Source: Yoonia sp.
GTDB lineage: Bacteria > Pseudomonadota > Alphaproteobacteria > Rhodobacterales > Rhodobacteraceae
Reading direction: 5' to 3'
DNA: 64,000 nt
Assembly: GCF_014859355.1 (NCBI RefSeq)
Contig: NZ_JACUUJ010000003.1
Span: 1-64,000, forward strand
Part shown: piece by piece, positions 9,241-17,119 of the stretch
How positions within the stretch are numbered: the first letter of the stretch is position 1
Layout: each line of letters begins with the position of its first letter
Notes under the pieces: generated by a model
Told to the model about the DNA's origin: nothing
The model's database searches: none
Seen by the model: only the letters and a program-made list of their open reading frames with translations
Program-made: the position numbers and the translations under genes

Positions 9241-10740
9241 TTAGGGCCAGTTGCCCCTCTGCATTAGCGCCAGATTGCTGTGGTAATTGGTCAACCCTGC
9301 GGCGATCAGCGCAACGCCGGGGCCAATCCGTTCTGGCGGCAGCGATGAATAGGCAAGGCGAAAATATTCGGTTGGCGGCGTTGGCCCTGAAAAGAACGGC
9401 ACCCCGGGTTCGATCAGCACGCCGTCCTTGCGCAACTGGCCGGCCAGCACGGTTGTGTCGATCCCGTCAGGGGCGCGCAACCAAACCGATGACCCGCCAT
9501 ATGTCCCTTGTCCAGCAAGGGTTAGCCGGTGTTTGGCCAAAGCTGCCAGCATGATCTGGCGCCGTTCGTGATAGGCCTTACTTGTCCGGCGGACCAGCGC
9601 ATCATAATGGCCCATCGACAGGTAATAACTTGCCGTTCGCTGGATATGCCCGGGCGGGTGCCGCAGCACCGTGGCGCGCAGCGCGCGGGCTTCGCGGATG
9701 AAGGGTGCAGGGCCGACAAGATACCCCAGCCGCAGCCCCGGAAACAATGATTTGGAAAATGATCCCACATAGACGACCCGCCCGTTCCGATCCAGAGACT
9801 TGAGCGATGGTGTGGGCGACTTCAGGAAAGACATCTCGAATTCGTAATCATCTTCGACGATGACAAAATCCTTTTCCTGGGCTTTGGCCAGCAGGGCCTT
9901 GCGGCGGCTCATGGGCATCGTCGTCGTTGTGGGGCATTGATGGCTGGGTGTGCAAAAAACCACATCAGTATCATCGGGCAACTGGTCGGGCGGCAGGCCG
10001 TCGGCATCTACGGCAACAGCAGTGAAATGGCAGCGCGATTGCGTCAGGATGGTGCGCAGGGCGGGATAGCAGGGGTCTTCGATCGTCGCGTGGCGGCGGC
10101 TGTTCAGCAGGACTTGCGCAGACAGCCAAAGCGCATTTTGCGCACCCATGGTGACAAGGATTTCATCTGCGCTGGCCAAAATACCCCTGCGCGGCAGGGC
10201 TTGGCGGGCGATGAAATCAACCAGCATCGGGTCATCCCCGTCGAAATAATCCGACGTCAGCGCGGTAAAATCCCGCATACCCAAGGCTTGCAAGGCGCAA
10301 AGCCGCCAATTGGCACTGTCAAACAATGTTTTGTCGGCCTGCCCATAGATAAAAGGATAGCGATAGCTTGCCCAGTCGGCGGGTTTGTCAAGACTGAGGC
10401 CGGGGGTGAAACGCTGTGCGATGGCGCGGGTCCAGTCCACCGTGCCATGGTCAGACCGTCTTGCCGGAAAGGCAGGGGGTTCGGGCGCGTTTTCGGATAC
10501 GAAATACCCTGACCGCCCCCGCGCCGTCAGGTAATCATCGGCCACCAGTTCGGTATAGGCCAGCGTTACGGTGATCCGGCTGACGCTAAGGTGCTGCGCC
10601 ATCTTCCGCGAGGATGGCAGCCGTTCACCGGGCCGGAACCGACCCGCCAGAATGCCTTGCGCCACCATTTGCTGGATACGCGATTGCAGCGTGCCTTCGC
10701 CTGCGGGATCAAGAAAGAAGGTTTCGACAGAAATTGACAT
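9241..10740 (-). CDS. tauR: TauR, MocR/GntR-type regulator of taurine genes
   Basis: A 499-residue regulator with a GntR-type winged helix-turn-helix (about residues 15-80, with PGERLPSSRKMAQHLSVSR) fused to a fold-type I aminotransferase domain. The pyridoxal-phosphate lysine lies in GSFSKSLFPGLRLGY. This architecture defines MocR regulators; TauR of Rhodobacter capsulatus is the known activator of the taurine genes. It sits between corA and xsc on the same strand. Two direct repeats of ACTGGCCT lie immediately upstream of its start codon, suggesting that it also controls itself. The effector is probably taurine or its PLP aldimine, by analogy. Confidence 0.93.
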   Translation of the reverse strand: MSISVETFFLDPAGEGTLQSRIQQMVAQGILAGRFRPGERLPSSRKMAQHLSVSRITVTLAYTELVADDYLTARGRSGYFVSENAPEPPAFPARRSDHGTVDWTRAIAQRFTPGLSLDKPADWASYRYPFIYGQADKTLFDSANWRLCALQALGMRDFTALTSDYFDGDDPMLVDFIARQALPRRGILASADEILVTMGAQNALWLSAQVLLNSRRHATIEDPCYPALRTILTQSRCHFTAVAVDADGLPPDQLPDDTDVVFCTPSHQCPTTTTMPMSRRKALLAKAQEKDFVIVEDDYEFEMSFLKSPTPSLKSLDRNGRVVYVGSFSKSLFPGLRLGYLVGPAPFIREARALRATVLRHPPGHIQRTASYYLSMGHYDALVRRTSKAYHERRQIMLAALAKHRLTLAGQGTYGGSSVWLRAPDGIDTTVLAGQLRKDGVLIEPGVPFFSGPTPPTEYFRLAYSSLPPERIGPGVALIAAGLTNYHSNLALMQRGNWP

Positions 10741-10741
10741 A

Positions 10742-10776
10742 ACTGGCCTGATATTTGGGCTGCACTGGCCTTATAA
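10742..10776 (+). promoter_or_regulatory. Likely TauR operator before tauR (two direct repeats)
   Basis: ACTGGCCTGATAT (from 10742) and ACTGGCCTTATAA (from 10764) are direct repeats with 22-base start-to-start spacing, ending two bases from the tauR ATG. They share ACTGGC..TAT with the pair before tpa. Here they point away from the gene and cover the ribosome-binding region, which would suit autorepression. Confidence 0.55.
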
Positions 10777-10825
10777 GAGCAGCTTTACACCCCGCGTTGC
10801 AAGCGGCTGATTGACCGGCCAGTGC

Positions 10826-11797
10826 CTAAAGCCAGCCGCGATACTTGAAAAACAGATAGGGCAGGATGGCCGACAGCAGCATGATGCCCAGTGCAAAGGG
10901 ATACCCCAAAGGCCACTGCAATTCCGGCATATGCGCAAAGTTCATTCCATAGATGGATGCAATCAGCGTCGGTGGCAAAAATACGACCGCCGCAACCGAG
11001 AAGATCTTGATGATCGCGTTCTGTTCTATGTTGATCATGCCCAGCGTGGCATCCAGCAAAAAGGTGATCTTTTGCGATAGAAACCCAGCATGATCCTCTA
11101 GCGAACGGACGTCGCGCGACAGGGTCTTGATCCGTTCGGGCGTATCCTTGGCGCGTTTCCTTTGCTGTGTCACCTGCGTCAGAAACCCCGCCAGACGCTC
11201 CATCGTGACAAGGCTGTCACGGATATTCGAGGTCAGATCACCCTTGCGGCCTATCGCCTCGATCGTGTTCTGAAGGTCGGCGCTTTTCGCGGATTTGCCG
11301 CTGTTCTTGCGAAAGATACTGCGGGAAATGGCATCTATGTCGCGTCCGGCCCGTTCGAGGATGTCGGCAAGGCGGTCTACCACGGCTTCCAGCAAGGCAA
11401 TCAGCACGCCTTCGGCGGTTTCGCAGCCCATCGCAATTTTTTGCGCGCGGATCGGAAAGGTGCGAAATGCGCGCGGTTCGTGGTAGCGCACGGTGATCAG
11501 ATGCGTCGGGGTCAGCACGAATGTGACGGGATACATTTCGAAATCGTCACCGTCGGCATTGGCTGGCAAGATCGCCGTCATATAGGCCGACCCGTCTTCG
11601 GTAAAAAGCCGCGAAGAGATTTCGATCTCTTCCATCTCTTCCTTGGTGGGGATGTTGACGGCCAGTGTCCGTTCCAGTTCCGCTTCTTCTGCGGGGGTCG
11701 GGGTCATCAGGTCAACCCAGACGGCCTGCGCCACGGCGCCAGTGCCATCCTCAAACGGTTGCAATCGTCCGGCATTGGCCGCAAATGATCTTATCAT
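10826..11797 (-). CDS. corA: CorA-family divalent cation transporter
   Basis: A 323-residue protein with the CorA layout: a large acidic cytoplasmic N-terminal domain, a long helical stalk, then two C-terminal membrane segments. The pore signature GMN is present in SIYGMNFAHMPELQ between them, and the protein ends in the usual basic FFKYRGWL. It would move magnesium (possibly cobalt or nickel) across the inner membrane. It lies between tpa and tauR on the same strand, with about 134 bases to tpa and 85 to tauR. That insertion in the taurine cluster is odd; magnesium is a cofactor of Xsc-type thiamine enzymes, but a functional link is only a guess. Confidence 0.93.
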   Translation of the reverse strand: MIRSFAANAGRLQPFEDGTGAVAQAVWVDLMTPTPAEEAELERTLAVNIPTKEEMEEIEISSRLFTEDGSAYMTAILPANADGDDFEMYPVTFVLTPTHLITVRYHEPRAFRTFPIRAQKIAMGCETAEGVLIALLEAVVDRLADILERAGRDIDAISRSIFRKNSGKSAKSADLQNTIEAIGRKGDLTSNIRDSLVTMERLAGFLTQVTQQRKRAKDTPERIKTLSRDVRSLEDHAGFLSQKITFLLDATLGMINIEQNAIIKIFSVAAVVFLPPTLIASIYGMNFAHMPELQWPLGYPFALGIMLLSAILPYLFFKYRGWL

Positions 11798-11901
11798 GAT
11801 CGTTCTTTCGGGTTTTGCGGTGTGCGCAGGCGCATCGCATCTGGGTTTTGATTAACCCGGATTTGGCCGATGATCCAACAGGAACGATGTGCAGCTTGGC
11901 C

Positions 11902-11923
11902 GACCGGACCAAACAGCCCGGTC
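11902..11923 (-). terminator. Weak hairpin after tpa
   Basis: GACCGG (11902-11907) and CCGGTC (11918-11923) can form a short stem downstream of the tpa stop. There is no T-run after it in the tpa direction, so it may be a 3-prime end stabiliser rather than an intrinsic terminator. Confidence 0.3.
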
Positions 11924-11931
11924 CTTGTCTT

Positions 11932-13314
11932 TTATCCCAAAACGCGGGTGATCGCCTGATCCACAGCATCGGTGATCTGGTTCAGATCATCCTTGGTTGC
12001 GATCAGGGGCGGCGCGAACAGCAGTGTGTTGTTATAGCCGGGCAGCGACCGGTTCGTTGCGCCGATGATCACACCCTGCGCCATGCAGTCCGCCACGATC
12101 GCGGCCACCTGTTTTTCCGGCACCGGTTCCTTTGTCTCGCGGTCAAGCACCAGTTCGGCGCCGGCGAACAGGCCCATGCCGCGCACGTCGCCTATCCAGC
12201 GGTGTTTGTCCATCAGGTCGTGCAGATTGTCCTTCAGATGCACACCCATGTTGGTGGAATTGGCCAGCAGGTTTTCCTCTTCCAGAATGCGCATGTTTTC
12301 GATGGCGGCCGCCGGCCCGGCGGTGCAGCCGCCAAAGGTGGAAATATCGCGGAAATAGCTCAGGTGATCGGAGTCGTCCTTGAACATTTCGAACACGGCA
12401 TTAGTGGTCACACAGCACGAAATCGCGGCATAGCCGGACGCCACGCCCTTGGCCATTGTCACGATGTCGGGCTGCACGCCGAATTGCTGATACCCAAACC
12501 ATGTGCCGGTGCGGCCAAGACCGCAAACAACCTCGTCTATATGCAGCAAAATCTCGTATTTGCGGCAAAGCTCTTGAACGCGGTCCCAATACCCTTTGGG
12601 CGGCACGATGATGCCACCACCGGCGGTGATCGGTTCCAGACACAGCGACCCGATGGTGTCGGGGCCTTCGCGCAGGATCACATCCTCGATCGCCTGTGCG
12701 GCCTTGGCGGCATATTCTTCGCCCACGGTGCCATCTTGCGAGCGGTATTCAAGGCAATGCGGCACCTGCACGAAACCGGGCGTAAAGGGGCCGTATTGCG
12801 CGGCGCGTTCTTCCTGACCGCTGGCGGACAAGGCAGAAATGGTGGTGCCATGATAATCGCGTTCGCGGAACAGGATCTTGCTTTTCTTGCCGCCATGATG
12901 CTTGTGGCTGATCTGGCGGACCATTTTAAAGCCCTTCTCGTTCGCCTCTGACCCCGAGTTGGCGTAATAGACCCGGTCAAGCCCCGGCATCTTGTCGGTC
13001 AGCATTTCGGAAAACTGCGCACCGGGGATCGTGCCCGCCATGCCGCCAAAGAAACACATCTTGGTCAGCTGGTCAGCGACGGCTTTGCTGATCCGTTCGC
13101 GGCCATAGCCGACGTTCACCGTCCAGACACCGCCGGACACGCCGTCGATATGTTCCTTGCCCTTGATGTCCCAGACCCGCAGGCCGCGCCCTTCGACGAT
13201 GATGCGCGGGTCAATGGTTTCATAAGGTTTGTGCTGCGACAGGTGATGCCACACATGGGCGCGGTCCGCCTCGACAACCTGATCGGGATCGTTGGTATAA
13301 GAATGCAGGTCCAT
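11932..13314 (-). CDS. tpa: Taurine:pyruvate aminotransferase
   Basis: A 460-residue class III aminotransferase. The PLP lysine lies in TMAKGVASGYAAISC, with DEVVCGLGRTGTWFG before it as the usual PLP-ring aspartate region. Tpa transfers the amino group of taurine to pyruvate, giving sulfoacetaldehyde and alanine. The location between divergent tauABC and the tauR-xsc genes identifies the substrate; the sequence alone would also allow other omega-amino acids. The long upstream region carries two TauR-like repeats about 100-130 bases before the start. No alanine dehydrogenase is in the window, so alanine recycling must occur elsewhere. Confidence 0.94.
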   Translation of the reverse strand: MDLHSYTNDPDQVVEADRAHVWHHLSQHKPYETIDPRIIVEGRGLRVWDIKGKEHIDGVSGGVWTVNVGYGRERISKAVADQLTKMCFFGGMAGTIPGAQFSEMLTDKMPGLDRVYYANSGSEANEKGFKMVRQISHKHHGGKKSKILFRERDYHGTTISALSASGQEERAAQYGPFTPGFVQVPHCLEYRSQDGTVGEEYAAKAAQAIEDVILREGPDTIGSLCLEPITAGGGIIVPPKGYWDRVQELCRKYEILLHIDEVVCGLGRTGTWFGYQQFGVQPDIVTMAKGVASGYAAISCCVTTNAVFEMFKDDSDHLSYFRDISTFGGCTAGPAAAIENMRILEEENLLANSTNMGVHLKDNLHDLMDKHRWIGDVRGMGLFAGAELVLDRETKEPVPEKQVAAIVADCMAQGVIIGATNRSLPGYNNTLLFAPPLIATKDDLNQITDAVDQAITRVLG

Positions 13315-13792
13315 GTCCGCTACTCCATCGTGCCAAGGAAAAGTGTCAGGGCGAATCCAGTTCGCAACCTGCCAAGTTATTCAACACAGTGCCTACAGGA
13401 TATGCCCGTCGAATAGGGCCAGTGTTGTCGCATGAATAGTGCCAGTTTTTGAGAAAGGGCAAGGAATCAACGCTACTTTAAGGCTACTAAAGCATTAATA
13501 AATATCAAAAAAATATAAATTTTTGTGCCGGGTGCCGCAAAATTCAGCGGTTGGCGCTATAACCGTTATCATTGACGCAACGGCGGTAATTCATTTCGCT
13601 TTGAATCAGCTGTTCTTGCGGTGGCGGGTGCCCTGCAAGAAAGCAACGGTGAAACGTTCACCACCTGTATCGCGTTGCACTTGATTGAGGTATCATCCTG
13701 CCGGAAATCATGGTCAGCTGAAAAAATCGAAGCGGTGCAAACACCGTTCGCAATTTCGCCCCGAAAAGGGGCATAAAACGGGAGTTAATTGA
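13315..13792. other. 478-bp divergent control region between tpa and tauA
   Basis: No credible gene is present; the minus-strand 88-aa frame here runs into tauA and is a shadow. The region holds a TauR-like repeat pair on the tpa side, an A/T-rich block around 13470-13530 (AAAGCATTAATAAATATC and following), a GGTGAA-ACG-TTCACC dyad at 13648-13662, and a GCCCC-GAAAA-GGGGC hairpin at 13758-13772 in the tauA leader. I could not pick convincing -35/-10 pairs; activator-dependent promoters often lack a good -35. Confidence 0.7.
13411..13446 (-). promoter_or_regulatory. Likely TauR operator before tpa (two direct repeats)
   Basis: GAATAGGGCCAGT (13411-13423) and GAATAGTGCCAGT (13434-13446) are 13-base direct repeats differing at one base, 23 bases apart start to start. 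Read in the tpa direction they are ACTGGCnCTATTC. This resembles the CTGGACTTAA direct repeats I recall as TauR sites before tpa in R. capsulatus. A spacing of about two helical turns puts both copies on one face of the DNA. Confidence 0.7.
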
Positions 13793-14800
13793 ATGCATAT
13801 GAAAAAAACACTGCTGAGCGCCGTTGCTGGCGTTGCGCTGATGACCGGCGCGACCCAGACCTTTGCCGGTGGGCATGGTGAAATCACGGTGGCTTATTTC
13901 CTCGAATGGCCGATGCCGTTCCAATATGCCAAGGAAAACGGCACCTATGACGAAGAACTGGGCGTCACCGTCAACTGGGTCAGCTTTGACACCGGCACCG
14001 CGATGTCGGCGGCGATGGCCTCGGGCGATGTGCAGATCGCGGTCAGCCAGGGTGTGCCGCCTTTCGTGATCGCGGCAAGCGCGGGACAGGATTTGCAGGT
14101 GCTTGATGTTGCCGTCAGCTATGCCGAAAATGACAACTGCGTTGTGGCCAGCATCCTTGAGGTCGACAAGGATTCAGCAGATGAACTGGCCGGCAAAAAG
14201 GCCGCTGTGCCGCTTGGCACCGCCGCGCACTATGGTTTCCTCAAGCAGATGGAACACTTTGGCGTCGACATTGCCAGCATAGAAGTCGTTGACATGGCGC
14301 CGCCCGAAGGGGCCGCAGCATTGGCGCAAGGGTCTGTTGATATGATGTGCGGTTTCGGGGGGTCTCTGCGCACGGCGATGGAATATGGCAACGTCCTGCT
14401 GACCGGCGCTGAAAAAACGGAACTGGGCATTCTGGTGTTCGACGTAACATCGGCACCGGCGTCTTTTGTGGCCGAAAACCCTGATCTGGTGGCCAAGTTT
14501 CTGGCTGTCACAGCCAAAGCGAACGCCGGTTGGAACGATGGTTCGATGGTCGAAGAAATGATCCCCGTGATCGCGCAGGACAGCGGCATGGACGAACAGG
14601 CCGTGCGTGACTTCATGGCTACCTTCACCTTCCCCAGCATCGAAGAACAGCTGAGCCAAGGCTGGCTGGGCGGCAATGCGGCGACATTCATGCAGGGTGT
14701 GGCACAGGTCTTTGTTGACTCGGGGTCGATCCCGAGCGTGCTTGGCAGCTATGAAGGTGCCGTGAACACGGGGCCGTTGCAAGCAGCCGCCGATATGTAA
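13793..14800 (+). CDS. tauA: Taurine ABC transporter, periplasmic binding protein
   Basis: A 335-residue protein with an N-terminal signal peptide (MHMKKTLLSAVAGVALMTG, cleavage about residue 25 after QTFA) followed by a type II periplasmic binding fold of the NMT1/SsuA/TauA kind (ITVAYFLEWPMPFQYAKENG). It captures taurine in the periplasm for TauBC. ATG 13793 has GGGAG nine bases upstream; a second ATG at 13799 is possible. It is divergent from tpa and is followed, after two strong hairpins, by tauB. A different sulfonate or sulfonate ester cannot be ruled out, but adjacency to tpa and xsc argues for taurine. Confidence 0.93.
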   Translation: MHMKKTLLSAVAGVALMTGATQTFAGGHGEITVAYFLEWPMPFQYAKENGTYDEELGVTVNWVSFDTGTAMSAAMASGDVQIAVSQGVPPFVIAASAGQDLQVLDVAVSYAENDNCVVASILEVDKDSADELAGKKAAVPLGTAAHYGFLKQMEHFGVDIASIEVVDMAPPEGAAALAQGSVDMMCGFGGSLRTAMEYGNVLLTGAEKTELGILVFDVTSAPASFVAENPDLVAKFLAVTAKANAGWNDGSMVEEMIPVIAQDSGMDEQAVRDFMATFTFPSIEEQLSQGWLGGNAATFMQGVAQVFVDSGSIPSVLGSYEGAVNTGPLQAAADM

Positions 14801-14810
14801 GCCCCATGAT

Positions 14811-14889
14811 GGGCTGGTGCGCGCGCGCACCGGCCCAATCATTTTCAGATCGGCGCGGCGTTGGCCTCGCCGCTGTGAAAATGATTGGG
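14811..14889 (+). other. Two adjoining hairpins between tauA and tauB
   Basis: The first is GGGCTGGTGCGC / GCGCACCGGCCC (14811-14822 with 14825-14836, one G-U pair). The second has perfect 14-base arms CCCAATCATTTTCA (14834-14847) and TGAAAATGATTGGG (14876-14889) with an inner CGGCG/CGCCG stem. The two share 14834-14836. The right arm contains the GGGG that lies before the tauB start. No T-run follows, so stabilisation of tauA mRNA or masking of the tauB ribosome site is more likely than termination. Confidence 0.75.
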
Positions 14890-14897
14890 GGCAGAAC

Positions 14898-15701
14898 ATG
14901 TCAGGACTTCAAATAGACAAACTCTCCATGCGGTTCGATTTGCCCAACGGGTCATCGGTGCAGGCCTTGCAGGATGTGTCGCTTGACCTGAAAGCGGGGG
15001 AATTGCTGTCTGTGCTGGGGCCGTCGGGCTGTGGCAAGACGACGTTGCTGAATATCGTGGCGGGGTTTCTGGCCCCCACCGCAGGGCGCATCGTTCTGAA
15101 CGGCAAACCCGTCTATGGCCCCGGCCCGGAACGCGGCATGGTATTCCAGCAAGGCGCGCTGTTCGAGTGGATGAGCGTGCGCGAGAATGTGGGCTTTGGC
15201 CCGTCGATGAAAGGCATGCCCAAGGCTGAAAAGGCCAGGATTGTCGATCATCTGCTGGATGTCGTCGGTTTGCAGGATTTCAAGGAAAAGGCGGTTTATG
15301 AATTGTCGGGCGGCATGCAGCAGCGCGTGGCACTGGCGCGTTGTCTGGCCAATGAACCCGATGTGATCCTGATGGATGAACCGCTGGGTGCGCTGGATGC
15401 GCTGACGCGCGAAAAGATGCAGGGACTGGTCCTGAAACTGTGGAAGGAAACCGGCAAGACGATCATCCTGATCACCCATTCCGTGGAAGAGGCGTTGTTG
15501 CTGGGCGAACGCCTGATCGTCATGGCCCCGCGCCCCGGTCGCATCCACAAGGAATATCGCCTGCCATTCGCAGAAATGGGCGTGGGGCAAGACCTGCGCG
15601 AGGTCAAGAAACACCCTGATTTTGGCACCACCCGCGAGGAGATATTAAGCATGATCTGGGACATGGAAGAGGAAATCATGGGCCGGACAGAGGACGCGTA
15701 A
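14898..15701 (+). CDS. tauB: Taurine ABC transporter, ATP-binding protein
   Basis: A 267-residue nucleotide-binding subunit. Walker A is GPSGCGKTT, the signature is LSGGMQQRVALARCL, and Walker B is VILMDEPLGALD, followed by the switch histidine in LITHSVEEALLLG. It powers taurine import with TauC. The start at ATG 14898 (MSGLQIDKLSM) agrees with the family; the 27 extra residues of the track ORF are translated from the intergenic hairpins. Its stop overlaps the tauC start by one base (TAATG), so the two subunits are coupled. A nitrate or sulfonate ester specificity would look the same in this subunit. Confidence 0.94.
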   Translation: MSGLQIDKLSMRFDLPNGSSVQALQDVSLDLKAGELLSVLGPSGCGKTTLLNIVAGFLAPTAGRIVLNGKPVYGPGPERGMVFQQGALFEWMSVRENVGFGPSMKGMPKAEKARIVDHLLDVVGLQDFKEKAVYELSGGMQQRVALARCLANEPDVILMDEPLGALDALTREKMQGLVLKLWKETGKTIILITHSVEEALLLGERLIVMAPRPGRIHKEYRLPFAEMGVGQDLREVKKHPDFGTTREEILSMIWDMEEEIMGRTEDA

Positions 15702-17035
15702 TGGGACTGCTGGGCGATCTTTGGGGCGAACTTTGGGCGGTATTGATGACGCTGGTGTCAGCGGCCCCCTATATCATTGGTTATGTGCTGCTGATCCTGC
15801 TGACGATGGTGATCTGGAGCGGGATCAAGCGGCTGCTCACGCCGAAACATGACTATAGTTCATTGAAAACCGTAACGTTCGGGGATGAAAGCGCGGTCAG
15901 TTCGAACACGGTGGCATCGGTCGTTTCGGTCGTGCTGATCTTTCTGCTTTGGGCGGCGTTTACCGGATCAAAACTGCTGCCCGGCTTCCTGCACGCACCG
16001 GGGCCATTTATTGGTGAAGGTTCTTTTACATATACAATCACCACGCCGGACGGGCAGTCAGATGACGCGACCGTCAGCGTTGTCGTGCATCCCACAGGCC
16101 AGCCGGCCGATGCGCCAGAGGTTGAACCGGGTCCGGGGATTGCCAAAAACGATTCCACCGCCATTGCGGTATACCGCAGCCAGCTTTTGCGGGTGGACCA
16201 AAATGATGAAATGGGCCGTGATGATGATACCTTCATCACCGCCATCAACAGCCAGCCCATCGCACCGGGCCAAAGTGTAGCGATTGAATTCGGGCGCGTC
16301 GCCATGTCTGACAAGGGCACGCTGAACATCATTCCCGACACAGGCATGCAGATGGAACCGATCTGGCTGCCCGCCCCCGAGGCCGTCTGGACCCGGCTGG
16401 GCGAAATCGCGACGACGGGGTATCGCAATTCGACGCTGGCCGAACATCTGGGCTATTCGCTGTTTCGGGTGATCGTTGGCTTTGCGCTGGGCGCGCTGGT
16501 GGGGATCCCGCTGGGCTATGCTATGGGCCTGTCGAACTGGTTTCGCGGCTGGTTCGACCCGATTGTCGAATTCATGCGCCCCGTGCCGCCGCTGGCGCTG
16601 ATCCCGCTGGTGATCATCTGGGCGGGGATCGGTGAAACCGGCAAGATCATTCTGTTGTTCCTTGCTGCGTTGTGGATCATGGCGATTGCCGCGCGGTCGG
16701 GCGTGTCGGGTGTGCGCATATCCAAGGTGCATGCGGCCTATAGCCTTGGGGCGTCGAAATGGCAGATCATGCGCCATGTGATCATGCCCAATTCCCTGCC
16801 CGAAATCTTCACCGGTGCGCGTGTCGCCATGGGTGTGTGCTGGGGCACCGTAGTGGCCGCCGAACTGGTCGCGGCGGAAAAAGGGGCCGGTATGATGATC
16901 ATGGTTGCGTCGAAATTCCAAAGCACGGACATCGTGCTGATGGGGATCATTCTGATCGGGATCATCGGCTTTTCCATCGACATGCTGATGCGCTGGGCAG
17001 AACGGATTCTTGTGCCTTGGAAAGGCAAGGGCTGA
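15701..17035 (+). CDS. tauC: Taurine ABC transporter permease with periplasmic insertion
   Basis: The C-terminal half (about residues 235-440) is a standard BPD permease domain with the EAA-loop region AAYSLGASKWQIMRHVIMPNSLP. At 444 residues the protein is much longer than the usual 250-300. The extra N-terminal part has two hydrophobic segments (about 20-45 and 68-88) and then roughly 110 soluble residues containing FTYTITTPDGQSDDATVSVV, a pattern like cadherin/VCBS-type beta-sandwich repeats. Topology would place this insertion in the periplasm, near the TauA docking face. It begins on the last base of tauB. I see no frameshift, so the long form is genuine; its role is unknown. Confidence 0.9.
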   Translation: MGLLGDLWGELWAVLMTLVSAAPYIIGYVLLILLTMVIWSGIKRLLTPKHDYSSLKTVTFGDESAVSSNTVASVVSVVLIFLLWAAFTGSKLLPGFLHAPGPFIGEGSFTYTITTPDGQSDDATVSVVVHPTGQPADAPEVEPGPGIAKNDSTAIAVYRSQLLRVDQNDEMGRDDDTFITAINSQPIAPGQSVAIEFGRVAMSDKGTLNIIPDTGMQMEPIWLPAPEAVWTRLGEIATTGYRNSTLAEHLGYSLFRVIVGFALGALVGIPLGYAMGLSNWFRGWFDPIVEFMRPVPPLALIPLVIIWAGIGETGKIILLFLAALWIMAIAARSGVSGVRISKVHAAYSLGASKWQIMRHVIMPNSLPEIFTGARVAMGVCWGTVVAAELVAAEKGAGMMIMVASKFQSTDIVLMGIILIGIIGFSIDMLMRWAERILVPWKGKG

Positions 17036-17060
17036 TTTGCGGAAAAACTGAAAACATAAC

Positions 17061-17091
17061 TTGACCTTCCCATGACTGGAACCCTTATGTG
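17061..17091 (+). promoter_or_regulatory. CueR-type promoter of copA (19-bp spacer)
   Basis: TTGACC (17061-17066) and TATGTG (17086-17091) are separated by exactly 19 bases, the over-long spacing typical of MerR-family promoters. The spacer contains ACCTTCC-N7-GGAA, close to the CueR consensus with a degenerate right half. An inverted copy of ACCTTCCCATG (17064-17074) recurs as CATGGGAAGGT at 17103-17113, where it supplies the copA ribosome-binding site. Confidence 0.8.
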
Positions 17092-17119
17092 AGGTGCCAA
17101 AGCATGGGAAGGTTTTGTT

